A DNA stretch of 28,516 nucleotides from a virus, in IMG/VR virus record IMGVR_UViG_3300006869_000071, positions 1 through 28,516 of that record; one strand, given 5' to 3'. Below the pieces are notes generated by a model that was not told the DNA's origin, made no database searches, and saw only the letters and a list, made by a program, of their open reading frames with translations. Positions 14,152 to 23,124 of the stretch are shown here, in pieces. Within the stretch, counting starts at the first letter, position 1; each line of letters opens with the position of its first letter. Position numbers and translations under genes: made by a program.

Positions 14152-14502
14152 TTATCCTCCTATCTGCTTAGCGGTCATATTGGCTGTCATAGAGCCGGTG
14201 CCGGACGTGTTAGTAAATGATAGTTTTAGGTGCGTGAAAGGCATGTCGGAGAATATAATGACGTGATCGCCACTATTTCCTGTAATAGAGATAGCGTCTA
14301 AACCTTCTAAATTGTAGTAGGTTCCTTTTTCTCCATTTTTAGCCTGTACTGCCATAGTGCCTACTGGGCTGCTTCCGCTCCACATAACATGGATTGATGC
14401 TTTGTCTAGATTTGTAACTACAATTTCTTCTGAATCTTGGTTAGACGAGATGTCTACTTCATCGAAGGGTTTGTAGCCTTTAATTACGTTTTTTCGTGCC
14501 AT
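14152..14502 (-). CDS. Virion-associated beta-sandwich protein upstream of the fibre (116 aa)
   Basis: A 116-residue protein beginning MARKNVIKGYKPFDEVDISS. Beta strands follow: ASIHVMWSGSSPVGTMAVQA, GLDAISITGNSGDHVIIFSD, PFTHLKLSFTNTSGTGSMTA. The pattern (a W-S-G-SSPVGT strand, then pF..l+l.y..tsGTG) matches, from memory, small proteins lying beside fibre genes in several phage groups, probably adaptor or chaperone-like structural proteins. Start ATG 14502 has GGAG seven bases upstream. It is the first full gene after the candidate promoter at 14545-14573. No enzyme motif. Confidence 0.7.
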   Translation of the reverse strand: MARKNVIKGYKPFDEVDISSNQDSEEIVVTNLDKASIHVMWSGSSPVGTMAVQAKNGEKGTYYNLEGLDAISITGNSGDHVIIFSDMPFTHLKLSFTNTSGTGSMTANMTAKQIGG

Positions 14503-14544
14503 TAAGGACTCCTTTTGGGTTAAGCTGTTTTCCAGCTAGTCGTT

Positions 14545-14573
14545 ATTATAGTTTAGCTGTTATTTAATTTCAA
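14545..14573 (-). promoter_or_regulatory. Candidate sigma70-type promoter before the appendage gene block
   Basis: On the minus strand TTGAAA (14568-14573) and TATAAT (14545-14550) are separated by exactly 17 bases, matching a host sigma70 promoter with one mismatch in the -35 box. Predicted transcription would begin near 14538, ahead of the 116-residue protein. The -35 box overlaps the last codons of the 25-residue microprotein. It is the only TATAAT in the minus-strand gaps with a well-placed -35 partner. Confidence 0.5.
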
Positions 14574-14637
14574 TGTCTCCAGTTTCGAACATTTCTAATA
14601 AAATAACTGTAAATAGTACTATTCCTAATAAGATCAT
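14560..14637 (-). CDS. 25-residue single-span membrane microprotein
   Basis: A very short gene: ATG 14637 with AAAGGAG six bases upstream, then 25 codons and TAA. The product starts MILLGIVLFTVILLEMF, one plausible transmembrane helix, and ends with an acidic/polar tail GDIEIK. It lies 16 bases after the stop of the 794-residue ejection-type protein. The ribosome site is as good as those of the large genes around it, which argues against chance. The role is unknown; small membrane effectors in phages include holin or antiholin partners and superinfection-exclusion peptides, but nothing here selects between these. Confidence 0.5.
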   Translation of the reverse strand: MILLGIVLFTVILLEMFETGDIEIK

Positions 14638-14653
14638 AACTTGCTCCTTTTAC

Positions 14654-17038
14654 TTAATTTCTTTTTTCTACTTGCTCTATTGATGTCATTTCATCGTCAG
14701 CCATGTCTAGTGCTTCGTATTTCCCTAAACTTTCACTTTGAGCTCTTTGTGCCCTTTCTTCTTGTTCTGCTCCAAAGTTAGCTTGAAGTAGTCCAATATT
14801 TTTAGGAATTAAAGCAGTATCTGCTGGTATGTTTAATAATGTCCCTATTTTTAATCTTTGTTGATAATTTAAAGTATCTGGGTTGTTAGCTATATATTCC
14901 ATAGATTGATCTTGTATTCGTTTATATAGATTTGGGTATATATTTTCTAATACTTCTACTTTTTCTCTAGTTAAAGATCCTTTTTCTAGATCATCTAATA
15001 CTGACATGGGATTATCTATAGCTTCCATATATCTTTCAAATTTTGCCATTTCAATACTAGAAGGACTGTAGTCTTTATTATTTTTTAAAGTTTGTATAGT
15101 TCCTTGGGCTGTTATTTTTTTAGGAATCTTATCATCTATAAAATGAACCATGTTGTTTATCATTGGAGTTACTGCTTGTACTGTATTTGGTGCAAAATTA
15201 TTTAAAGATGCTGTATTTCTTATTAGTTTTTCTGCTAATACATTAGGATCTTTATACTTTTCTATATTTGCTCTTATATTATTTAGAGCTTGTTTTTTAT
15301 CCAGTGGTTTTTTTCCTTTTTCATCCATAGCAATTGCTGATTTTAATATAGTATATTTTTTTGCAGGTTCTTTAAATTGCTTTAACTTTGCCAAGTTTGT
15401 ATTTTTAAAAAATCTATTAAGGCTGTTATTGGTTTTTTTAACAATTTCTTTGTTTGTTCTTTCTACGTGTGCAGCAACTATGTACTTGTTAAATGCTTTT
15501 GATTTTAATAGAGCTTTTCCTCCTAGTATAGTTCCGGTAACTGTAGGGTCTATTATAGCTCCAGTCATTCCCATCATCATGTCTCTTACGTTTAGTATAC
15601 TGTTTATATCCTCGTCAGCCATTTTTCCTACTTGAGTATTTCTAGGATTTAAGAATTTAGTAGACAGGCTATAACCTTGATTATGTTTTTTTAAACTGTT
15701 TAATAAATTCTCATCTATCAACTCAGCTTTTTTATATAATGTTTCATTTAACATGGTTCTTGCTTGATATATTGCGTTTTCAAACTCTGTAGGATCTTTT
15801 ACACTTTCAAATTTTATATTAGAATCTAGTTGTTGTCTAAGAGTTCTAAGCTGTGAAGGTTTTAGTTTTTCGTATGTTAGTGGAAGACCTTCTTTTAGAT
15901 TTCCTCCTAAATGTACTTCATCTATATTATTAACTATTTTTTCTAGAGCTCTAGCTTGTATTCTATCTCCTTCACTGACCGATTTTTTTAATCTTTGTAC
16001 TTGATCGTCTAAGAACTTCATTACTGGCACTATTGTGTCTACATTATTTAACTCGTCAATTCCTTTTTTTGATATAGCACTGTCTAAAGTTTCATATGCA
16101 TCATCTAATCCTTTTATAGACTTTTCTTTTATATCTTCAAATCTTTTTAATACGTTACTATTTGATTTAAATTTATCTAATAAACCTTCATCATAAAGAA
16201 AATTCATAATTTTTTTAGCTTCTTCTGGATCATCGAAAGACTTAGAAAATGAAGATGTATCTTTTATTTTAAATGCTTTTTTTGTTGCTTTTATTGGGTC
16301 CATAAATCCCAATTTTAATTTTGCTGCGGATTTATCAGCGATGTCTTTAGCTTTTGGTATGGTAGCCTGCACTCCTCCAAAAAGTTTACTAGCTGCTCCT
16401 CCCATCACTGCTCCTGTTCCTGCTGCGACAAGTGCGTTGGTAGCGTTAAACTCAGCATCTCCTAATATATCTTCTCTTAGTAGATCATGGACGTTAAAAG
16501 CTGCTGCTTCCATAGCCGATCCTAGATTTTCTGCTGATACTTTTTCGACTAGTTTTTTAGTAAATTTTTTATTTGCGGCGTTTTTAGTCAGAGTTTTTAA
16601 TATTTCTTTACCTGCTTTTTGACTAGCTTTTGCTATTAAAGATGGAGCAGTTTTAGCTGCTACTTTGCCTACTAAGGATGTTCCTCCAGATGCTGCAGCG
16701 GCTGCTATTGAAGCTCCTATATCGCCTCCGTAGAATTCTAAGGCATTTCTTTTTTTAATTTCTTTTAGTTCTTTTCTGGTATATAGTCCTGCTTTAATTG
16801 CAGCTAGTTCTGAGGCAGAATATGTTAATCCTGAAGCAGCTCCTAAGCCAAAAGCTTCTAAGCTTCTGTTTCCATACTTTCTTTCTAGTTCGATTTCTTT
16901 ACCTACTTCTTCAATATCTTCAGGAGTTAGATCTGATTTTAATTCTGGTAATTCGGACTCTACTCCATAGTACTCATTGTCCGGAGCCTCTATTCCTATA
17001 ACATCATCTAAATTTATTTTTATCTTATCATCTGCCAT
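14654..17038 (-). CDS. Large internal virion/ejection-type protein (794 aa)
   Basis: A long protein starting ATG 17038 (AAGGA upstream), two bases after the preceding stop. Residues ~60-150 and ~195-225 are rich in Gly/Ala with helical character (AFGLGAASGLTYSASELAAI; IAAAAASGGTSLVGKVAAK; NALVAAGTGAVMGGAASKLF), suited to membrane interaction. The middle is basic helical (EKIVNNIDEVHLGG; LRTLRQQLDSN), and the C-terminus ends in an acidic charged tail. No transglycosylase, peptidase or nuclease motif is visible. Size, composition and position after the nozzle and chaperone genes match internal core or ejection proteins of podoviruses that leave the capsid with the DNA and help form a channel. 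Assignment rests on context and composition. Confidence 0.7.
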   Translation of the reverse strand: MADDKIKINLDDVIGIEAPDNEYYGVESELPELKSDLTPEDIEEVGKEIELERKYGNRSLEAFGLGAASGLTYSASELAAIKAGLYTRKELKEIKKRNALEFYGGDIGASIAAAAASGGTSLVGKVAAKTAPSLIAKASQKAGKEILKTLTKNAANKKFTKKLVEKVSAENLGSAMEAAAFNVHDLLREDILGDAEFNATNALVAAGTGAVMGGAASKLFGGVQATIPKAKDIADKSAAKLKLGFMDPIKATKKAFKIKDTSSFSKSFDDPEEAKKIMNFLYDEGLLDKFKSNSNVLKRFEDIKEKSIKGLDDAYETLDSAISKKGIDELNNVDTIVPVMKFLDDQVQRLKKSVSEGDRIQARALEKIVNNIDEVHLGGNLKEGLPLTYEKLKPSQLRTLRQQLDSNIKFESVKDPTEFENAIYQARTMLNETLYKKAELIDENLLNSLKKHNQGYSLSTKFLNPRNTQVGKMADEDINSILNVRDMMMGMTGAIIDPTVTGTILGGKALLKSKAFNKYIVAAHVERTNKEIVKKTNNSLNRFFKNTNLAKLKQFKEPAKKYTILKSAIAMDEKGKKPLDKKQALNNIRANIEKYKDPNVLAEKLIRNTASLNNFAPNTVQAVTPMINNMVHFIDDKIPKKITAQGTIQTLKNNKDYSPSSIEMAKFERYMEAIDNPMSVLDDLEKGSLTREKVEVLENIYPNLYKRIQDQSMEYIANNPDTLNYQQRLKIGTLLNIPADTALIPKNIGLLQANFGAEQEERAQRAQSESLGKYEALDMADDEMTSIEQVEKRN

Positions 17039-17039
17039 A

Positions 17040-18854
17040 TTATTCCTTGTGCCACAATCCTTTTTCTTTTAATGCATTTATCGCCTCTTCTCTAGTTGCA
17101 TTTTTATATTTAGGAGTGTTTAGAACACTTTCAATATTTTTCTCATTTTTAGCTTTTGCTGAGTGGGAGGTGTAATCTGAAATTTTATATCCTTTTGTGA
17201 CTACTGCTTTAGATGGTATTCCGTAAGATCTTGATAATTTAGTAAATTCTTTATTTACTTTGTCTACCCTGTTTAAAGTTGCTTTATTCTTATTTACTAC
17301 TGATTTTATTAAATTTTGTTTTTGTTGTTTTGTAAGCATTTCGCCAGTAGTCATTTTTGCTACAAGTCTTTTTAATGATGAAGGGATTTTAGCGTTTAAT
17401 TCCATTCCATCAGGAGTTTCTAAAAATGCTCCTATATCCTTTAATGTTTTAAACTCTCCTTCTCTTACTACTGAAGTGGGGTCAAATGTTTTATAAAATA
17501 GATATATTAAAGATGCATCAGCAGGACCGGAGTTTTCTTCTATATTTCTCTGCATAGTTTCTAAATTTACTAACATGTCTCCTATGCCTATTTTATCTAT
17601 TTCTGATCTATATGTGTTATTTAACTCTCTTGCTTGTTTTTGTGCACCTTCATCTAAAAAATATATAGGTACGTCATCTCCCTTTCCTTCTAATATAGCT
17701 TTTTGGATTATTTTTTGTTTTTGAAGATTTTCATATTCTTTTGATTTTAGAGCCATTTCTTGAGCCATTTTATTCATTCTTACTCTGGACTCTTTATCTT
17801 TTATTATTAGCTCTTTTTTGCTAATTTCTTCTGCGGCTTTTTTATAATGATTAGATAGCAGAAGTTGTGCATGTTCTTTTTTTACGTTTCCTGCCTCTAT
17901 TTGCTGCTCTACGTCTTTATTTATAGCGTCTTGTAGCATTTTAAATGCAGTGTCTTCAGTTTTGGTAATGGCTGATCCATAAGAAGACATGGCTAGTGCT
18001 ATTGCCATTAATACTTTTGGACCAGTGTCCATATCTCTTAGATATCTTCCTGAGTCTATTTTATGGTCCTTATATTTATCTAAAGCATCTTGTACTGCCT
18101 TAAAATCGTTTTCTGTTTTTTGTTTAAAATCTTCTAAATCTTTTTTTTCTGAAGCTATTTGTCTATCATTAGCTTCTTTTTCCGCTCTTTTTTCTTTTAA
18201 AGGAGCTTGTTTTATTAGAATATCTTCTTCTGTGGGAGTAGAAGCTTTATCTATAGCATTTTGAAGCTCTTCTTTTTGCCTAGCATCTAGGCTTGCTCTT
18301 AGTGCCTCCTCACCTTCTTTTTTAGCTATAAGTTGCTCCATTTCAGGATCTTCTTCGAATTTATAACCTTTGCTAAGCATAAAATCTTTTTTAGTTTGGT
18401 ACTCGTTTATTAATTGCTGCTCTTCAATTTCTACTGCGCCTTGCCTTTCTTTTTCTAATTTTAAAGCTGCAGAGTCTTCTTGTTCCATTAATTGCAACTC
18501 ATTTATTATATCGTCTTGAGACGGAGTTCCAGCCATGTTAGGTGTTCTAGCTTTTATTCTAGTTATAGCTGTTTGATATCTACGATCTGCATTTTGTTGA
18601 GTTTCTATTTGAGATTCTGTAGTAGAGGGTAAGTCTTGTTCCGGTTTTATTACTGGAGGTACTGGCTCTACTGGCTGTATAGGAGCTAGTGGAGGCTGTA
18701 TAATTTCTTGTTGAGTTATGGGATCTATAATTGGCTGCTCAACTATTGGCTGCTCAGCTACTGTCTGTTCTACTATTGGCTGTTCGGCAGCTATTTCTTC
18801 CACAGGCATTGTGTCTTCTATCATAGGTTGTTCATTATTTATATTTTCAGCCAT
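17040..18854 (-). CDS. Large coiled-coil internal virion protein (604 aa)
   Basis: Residues 1-85 are a low-complexity, disordered stretch rich in Pro, Gln, Glu and Ile with repeated EQPIVEQ-like units. Residues ~90-385 are a long charged coiled coil (EKERQGAVEIEEQQLINEY; KKDLEDFKQKTENDFKAVQD) interrupted near residue 285 by a short hydrophobic patch (PKVLMAIALAMSSYGSAIT). The C-terminal third contains PADASLIYLFYKTFDPTSVVREGEFKT (about 445-470), a motif I associate with large virion proteins delivered or attached at the tail of phages with complex podovirus-like particles. No enzymatic site seen. The gene lies two bases upstream of the 794-residue partner, which suggests a common complex. Confidence 0.7.
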   Translation of the reverse strand: MAENINNEQPMIEDTMPVEEIAAEQPIVEQTVAEQPIVEQPIIDPITQQEIIQPPLAPIQPVEPVPPVIKPEQDLPSTTESQIETQQNADRRYQTAITRIKARTPNMAGTPSQDDIINELQLMEQEDSAALKLEKERQGAVEIEEQQLINEYQTKKDFMLSKGYKFEEDPEMEQLIAKKEGEEALRASLDARQKEELQNAIDKASTPTEEDILIKQAPLKEKRAEKEANDRQIASEKKDLEDFKQKTENDFKAVQDALDKYKDHKIDSGRYLRDMDTGPKVLMAIALAMSSYGSAITKTEDTAFKMLQDAINKDVEQQIEAGNVKKEHAQLLLSNHYKKAAEEISKKELIIKDKESRVRMNKMAQEMALKSKEYENLQKQKIIQKAILEGKGDDVPIYFLDEGAQKQARELNNTYRSEIDKIGIGDMLVNLETMQRNIEENSGPADASLIYLFYKTFDPTSVVREGEFKTLKDIGAFLETPDGMELNAKIPSSLKRLVAKMTTGEMLTKQQKQNLIKSVVNKNKATLNRVDKVNKEFTKLSRSYGIPSKAVVTKGYKISDYTSHSAKAKNEKNIESVLNTPKYKNATREEAINALKEKGLWHKE

Positions 18855-18866
18855 TTTAAGCTCCTA

Positions 18867-20096
18867 TTAAGATTTCTTTTTCTTTTTTTCTAATTCTTTA
18901 AGTCTTTCATTTAACTGTACTTGGGCAGCTAGAATTGATCCAAATCCTTTTCCATAGTCTACCATTTTTCCATATTCAGTATTTTTTACCATGCTTTTGC
19001 CAATTTTTCCTGCTTTTTCAAGATCTTGAGCCATTACAGAAAAGTGACGACCTTCTCCAGCTCCGGGCATGGATGGGTTTTTATATTCGTAGCTATACGC
19101 TTTTAATTTATCTAAAAAATCTTTAGAATTCATAGAATCTTTATTTGATTTTTTATTTTTATCTGAGTATGAAACTGATTCTTTTTTATTTTTGTCTGAT
19201 AACTGAGCTTGTGCCTGTCTCATCATAGCTCTTCCTTCAGATTTTGAAGTAGATGCTACATCTTCTATTCCAGATCCTAGACCTGATATAGCAGATTTTA
19301 TAGATTCTTTCTTTTTATCTTCTTTTTCATTATCTTTTTTATTTGTATTATCATTTTTAGATTCTATTTTAATATTTTTCTTTTGGTTTTTATCAGAGGG
19401 TGCAAATGCAGCTAAAGCTGTTCCTCCTGCCTTAAGTCCAGCTCCCATAAGACCAATATCTTGACCTCTTTGAGTTAATTCTGCACCTCTACGTCCCATG
19501 CTATGAGCACCTCTACCGGCTACTGCTGCTCTTTGGGCTTCAAACTGTTGTTGATTTATTTGCCTGGCAAGTTGTTGAGCTGCTAGATCTTGTTGCGATC
19601 CTAAAGCTTGTCTAGCGGCTAGTTGGGCACCTAGTTGCTGCTGGCTTTGGGATGCTAAAGATCCAAGTTGTTGTTGAGCGGCTTGTTGTTCTTGCATGCG
19701 AGTTACTGCTGATTGTTGTGCTATGTCACGTGCTGCAGCTTGTTGACTTCTCATTAGTTGTCTTTGGGCTGCTGCTCCTCCAGAACCTCTGGTACGACCT
19801 GCTGCTGCAAGTTGCTGAGCAAGGCTTCGATCCTGAGATTGTCTCATTTGTGCTTCAGCTAAAGATGGACCTTCTCCACGACTTTGAGCTTCTAATCTTT
19901 GCACTAGTCCACGTCTTGCGCCTACGTCTTCTTTTAACTGACCTGCAAGCTCGTCTTGACCGGCTATAGCTTTTCTAGATTCAGTTTCTCCACGTCTACG
20001 TAGTGCGTCGGCTCTAGACCTAGCTTCTCCAGTTTGTTCGATTCCTCGCTCGTATAAGCCTCTAAATCTTCTGTTTGTCCAACTACCTTTGCCCAT
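18867..20096 (-). CDS. Gln/Ala-rich virion protein with a C-terminal S74-type chaperone-like domain (409 aa)
   Basis: The first ~200 residues are a Gln/Ala/Arg-rich helix (RMQEQQAAQQQLGSLASQ) with a Gly patch (residues ~215-230). Three similar motifs follow: SDKNQKKNI (234), SDKNKKESV (300) and SDKNKKSNK (311), matching the SDxxxKxxI hallmark of the peptidase S74 intramolecular chaperone family. The last ~80 residues fit that domain: LKAYSYEYKN (331-340), PGAGEGRHFSVMAQDLEKAG (344-363), KMVDYGKGFGSILAAQVQL (377-395), then a C-terminal heptad-like helix ending in lysines. The domain commonly assists trimerisation or folding of phage tail proteins and then cleaves itself off. Here it caps a non-fibre, helical protein, so the chaperone may act on an ejection or tail-core protein. 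The Ser-Lys pair needed for self-cleavage seems retained. Confidence 0.75.
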   Translation of the reverse strand: MGKGSWTNRRFRGLYERGIEQTGEARSRADALRRRGETESRKAIAGQDELAGQLKEDVGARRGLVQRLEAQSRGEGPSLAEAQMRQSQDRSLAQQLAAAGRTRGSGGAAAQRQLMRSQQAAARDIAQQSAVTRMQEQQAAQQQLGSLASQSQQQLGAQLAARQALGSQQDLAAQQLARQINQQQFEAQRAAVAGRGAHSMGRRGAELTQRGQDIGLMGAGLKAGGTALAAFAPSDKNQKKNIKIESKNDNTNKKDNEKEDKKKESIKSAISGLGSGIEDVASTSKSEGRAMMRQAQAQLSDKNKKESVSYSDKNKKSNKDSMNSKDFLDKLKAYSYEYKNPSMPGAGEGRHFSVMAQDLEKAGKIGKSMVKNTEYGKMVDYGKGFGSILAAQVQLNERLKELEKKKKKS

Positions 20097-20157
20097 TTTT
20101 TATTCTCCTATAATTATAATACTAAAAAATATTTAAATTGTAAAGTTACTTTTAGCA

Positions 20158-23115
20158 CTATTCTCCTTTTGATGTTCCGTAAGTATTAGATCTATCGACT
20201 GCTAATCGTTGACCTTTTACGCCTACTTCAAATAACATGTTGGAAATACTAAGACCTTCACCTATTTCTTGGTCCTGAATTTCTTCAATGCGTATTTTAA
20301 TTGATTGGCATTTTTGAGTTTTTAGATCTAATCTAATTTGATGTACGTTTCCGTCCCCGCCATAAGCCTTAGTTATTGGATTTCCATAAGGCGAGTCTTC
20401 TCCGTATGCAGTATCGTCTGTAAAATCTGCTGTATCTATTATTTTTTCTTGTGTAAAAGCTTCATTAAAATTATAAGCTACTCGTATGCGGAGCTTGTGC
20501 TTGCTTTTAAATTTAGATAGAAGATAAAACTTGTAAACTCGTTGAAATCCTTGAACTTGTGCAAACGAGATCCATCCTGTTTCAAGGCTTAGATCTATAC
20601 TAGATCCATGATCATTAAACTTATCATCGTCTTCTTTGTATAGTACAGCATCTGGTCTAAGATAGTAGTAGTCTTCGTTAAGCACTACTGCACTTACTCC
20701 TCTATGATTTCCAAAAGTGGTCCATTGTTGTACGTAAAAGTCGTATACTAAACACTCACCTTCTCTAGTTGTAAACCGGACTTGGTTTTTGTCCGATATA
20801 ACTGCAGCACTAGTTACTGTTAAGTCATTGAAATCTTCTACGGCTGCTCCAATGTATTGTAGGGAGAGTCCTCTGTCTAGTAGGTATATGCCTTTTCTTG
20901 ATTTGAACATGGTGCCTAGGGGTGTTAAAACTACTGATTTTCCGTCAATAGCTCCTACTTCTGAGCTTACTTGCTCAGGCTCGATAAAAGTATCTTGTTC
21001 GCCTAAATTATTTGGACCATCTCCAGATATGTAAAATATAGCATCCTGCTTGAATATTATTAGCTTGTCGTCCATTGTCTGCATTGCTGTAATAGAGCCG
21101 CCTACGTTAGATACGTATTTGTATAGAGTATCGTTAAACTCAACCGGCTGATTTTCATCTCTTGTCTTGCTAAAAACTATTTTATCTCTATCTTCTAGTC
21201 CTGCTAAAAATATACGATCATTATGTGCTTCTATTATTTGGCTAGAAGGAGCTGGAATATTGTCTAAAAATCCACCAGTAGTGTATAAAATTTCATTGTC
21301 TATTAAATCTGTATCTGATACCGTATCTGTGACGTCTACAGTGTTTACGGTAGGATCATTAAATGTTGGATTAGTTGTTGAAGTTACTTTGTAGAAAATT
21401 GTCCCACCAGCTTCAGTTCTGTAAAGCTCTATTATTACATTTTCTTTATCTGTAAGACGAAGGCTAGGTACTGTAACTGTTTGAGTTTGAGTAGCTGTTC
21501 CTCCTGATAGAGCAATTGATATAGGTATAGATGGAGCTGATCTGTGAATTTGTCCATAATTATCTGTCCAGGCGTATACTGCACTGTACTGGTATGTTCC
21601 ATCTTCCATCGATCCGCCAGTAGTTGCTGTGCCTCCGTCTACTTTATCTTCTGGAAATAGTTGAAAGCCGTGTTCTACTACTACGTTACCGTCGTACATT
21701 TTAAGAGTTCCTCCGGTAATGTGCAGGTTATCTCCTAGTTCGTCGTTTTGGTATGGATCGCTAATATTAAAGTTTAGTTCTGTGCTGTTAATTCCTAGTA
21801 CGGAAAAGAAAGTCCCATCATCAGTTACTGTCTTTCCTTTAATGAGTGAGCCTATTACAAACTTGTTTTCTTCTAGTAATGATACTTTAGGTAGCATGGT
21901 GGTTAATCCACCTCCGATGCTTGGGCTTATTTTACTAATGATACAGCCGTCAGATTCTACTACAAAGTATGTGCTTTGCAAAGTTGATTGGTGCACTGTA
22001 GTAACATAGTACTTAGAATTTGTTGAAAATGCTTTTGAGGCTAATCCTACGCTTCTAATGAGTACTGATGCCGTTCCTACTGTTCCAGCAACGTCTACTG
22101 TGTTTGATTTTACGTAAGTGTCTTTAGCTGATGCTGCTTCTATTTCGTAAAAAGTTATGTAGTCTGAGCTATCTGGTCGCTGAATGGTAGTTACATTTAC
22201 TGCATCTGATATTGTCTCTATAACTGTAGCTGCTAATATTTCTCCAGTTATTGTTAGAGCTCTTATGTTTATTTTTACTTCTGTTCCGTTTGAGTAGGTT
22301 ATAAGTATTCTGTCGTTAGCGTCGGTATATACGTCTATAGCTTTGCTAGGAGTTTCTCCGGCTACAGTTACGATAGAGCTTATATTTCCTATTAAATCTA
22401 CAGATAGTACGCTTAGTACTGCACCTGTGTTGTTATAGCTTATAATATTTTTATTTGCTGCAGCAGCAACGTCATATATTTTATCAGTAGCATTTAGATC
22501 TGAGACTGCAGTAGATTCTGAGCTTATTGTTGTAGGTGCTATTAGATTTACAGTTTTATATTTAATATCTGTTCCATCTATGTAGAATATAAATAAAGTA
22601 TTTTGGATATTAGTAATTCTAGGCTTAGTTCCTGTGGCACTAATAGAAGCATCGGATAAGATAAAGTTTCCACTTTGATTGTCTTTAATGGTTAGCCGAA
22701 TTCCTCTAGAATCTTCATATGTAAATGCATTTAGATTGTCTGATGAAACTAAATCTACATTGCTTTTGCTGTAATCATCTCTAGTTACTGGGCTAGAAGT
22801 TGGAAAAGCGCTAAAAATTTTACCTTTATTTGTCCATTTATCAATAGCTTCTGATCTAGAGTAGTATTGGTTATCTGTCATTAATCCAAGTTCGTCTCTA
22901 AATTTAGTTAAAGTTTTTGCATTTAATATAGAGTTATTATTGATATCTTTAGTAATTATTAATTCGTATCCGTTTCTTTTTCTTAATTTTTTTAAGGTAT
23001 CAAAGATAGCATTTTCTAACCGTCTTAGGTATCCTATATTTTCTTGCTTTTCATCTATTTTGGTATCTATACCAACTTGAAAAGGAATGGATATAAGTCT
23101 TTTTGGTAAAGCCAC
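20158..23115 (-). CDS. Tail nozzle / head-stabilisation protein (985 aa)
   Basis: A long beta-rich protein beginning GTG 23115 (GAGG upstream). The N-terminus (MALPKRLISIPFQVGIDTKI then NIGYLRRLENAIFDTLKKLR with RNGY) matches the stabilisation/nozzle protein family of podovirus tails (P22 gp10/T7 gp12-like), which builds the tube below the adaptor ring. The C-terminal third has the conserved propeller segments: IIEAHNDRIFLAGLEDRDKI, FSKTRDENQPVEF, MDDKLIIFKQDAIFYISGDG, VGAIDGKSVVLTPLGTMFKS, GIYLLDRGLSLQYIGAAVED, VYDFYVQQWTTF. The central region carries Ser/Thr/Val-rich beta structure that could be an extra domain. It follows the adaptor and two short genes, as expected for tail assembly. Family call by remembered motif patterns. 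Confidence 0.85.
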   Translation of the reverse strand: MALPKRLISIPFQVGIDTKIDEKQENIGYLRRLENAIFDTLKKLRKRNGYELIITKDINNNSILNAKTLTKFRDELGLMTDNQYYSRSEAIDKWTNKGKIFSAFPTSSPVTRDDYSKSNVDLVSSDNLNAFTYEDSRGIRLTIKDNQSGNFILSDASISATGTKPRITNIQNTLFIFYIDGTDIKYKTVNLIAPTTISSESTAVSDLNATDKIYDVAAAANKNIISYNNTGAVLSVLSVDLIGNISSIVTVAGETPSKAIDVYTDANDRILITYSNGTEVKINIRALTITGEILAATVIETISDAVNVTTIQRPDSSDYITFYEIEAASAKDTYVKSNTVDVAGTVGTASVLIRSVGLASKAFSTNSKYYVTTVHQSTLQSTYFVVESDGCIISKISPSIGGGLTTMLPKVSLLEENKFVIGSLIKGKTVTDDGTFFSVLGINSTELNFNISDPYQNDELGDNLHITGGTLKMYDGNVVVEHGFQLFPEDKVDGGTATTGGSMEDGTYQYSAVYAWTDNYGQIHRSAPSIPISIALSGGTATQTQTVTVPSLRLTDKENVIIELYRTEAGGTIFYKVTSTTNPTFNDPTVNTVDVTDTVSDTDLIDNEILYTTGGFLDNIPAPSSQIIEAHNDRIFLAGLEDRDKIVFSKTRDENQPVEFNDTLYKYVSNVGGSITAMQTMDDKLIIFKQDAIFYISGDGPNNLGEQDTFIEPEQVSSEVGAIDGKSVVLTPLGTMFKSRKGIYLLDRGLSLQYIGAAVEDFNDLTVTSAAVISDKNQVRFTTREGECLVYDFYVQQWTTFGNHRGVSAVVLNEDYYYLRPDAVLYKEDDDKFNDHGSSIDLSLETGWISFAQVQGFQRVYKFYLLSKFKSKHKLRIRVAYNFNEAFTQEKIIDTADFTDDTAYGEDSPYGNPITKAYGGDGNVHQIRLDLKTQKCQSIKIRIEEIQDQEIGEGLSISNMLFEVGVKGQRLAVDRSNTYGTSKGE

Positions 23116-23124
23116 ATTAACCTC

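Noticed and set aside
15150-15635. Plus-strand 161-codon hydrophobic frame
   Set aside because: Looks like a membrane protein but is the complement of lysine/asparagine-rich coding sequence of the ejection protein, with no plus-strand signals nearby.
19652-19969. Plus-strand 105-codon frame opposite the Gln/Ala-rich protein
   Set aside because: Leu/Val-rich shadow of CAA/GCA-type codons on the other strand, without a ribosome site.
20097-20157. Possible promoter in an AT-rich gap (TTTACA and TATAAT)
   Set aside because: The spacing is 20 bases, outside the usual range, and AT-rich gaps produce such matches by chance.
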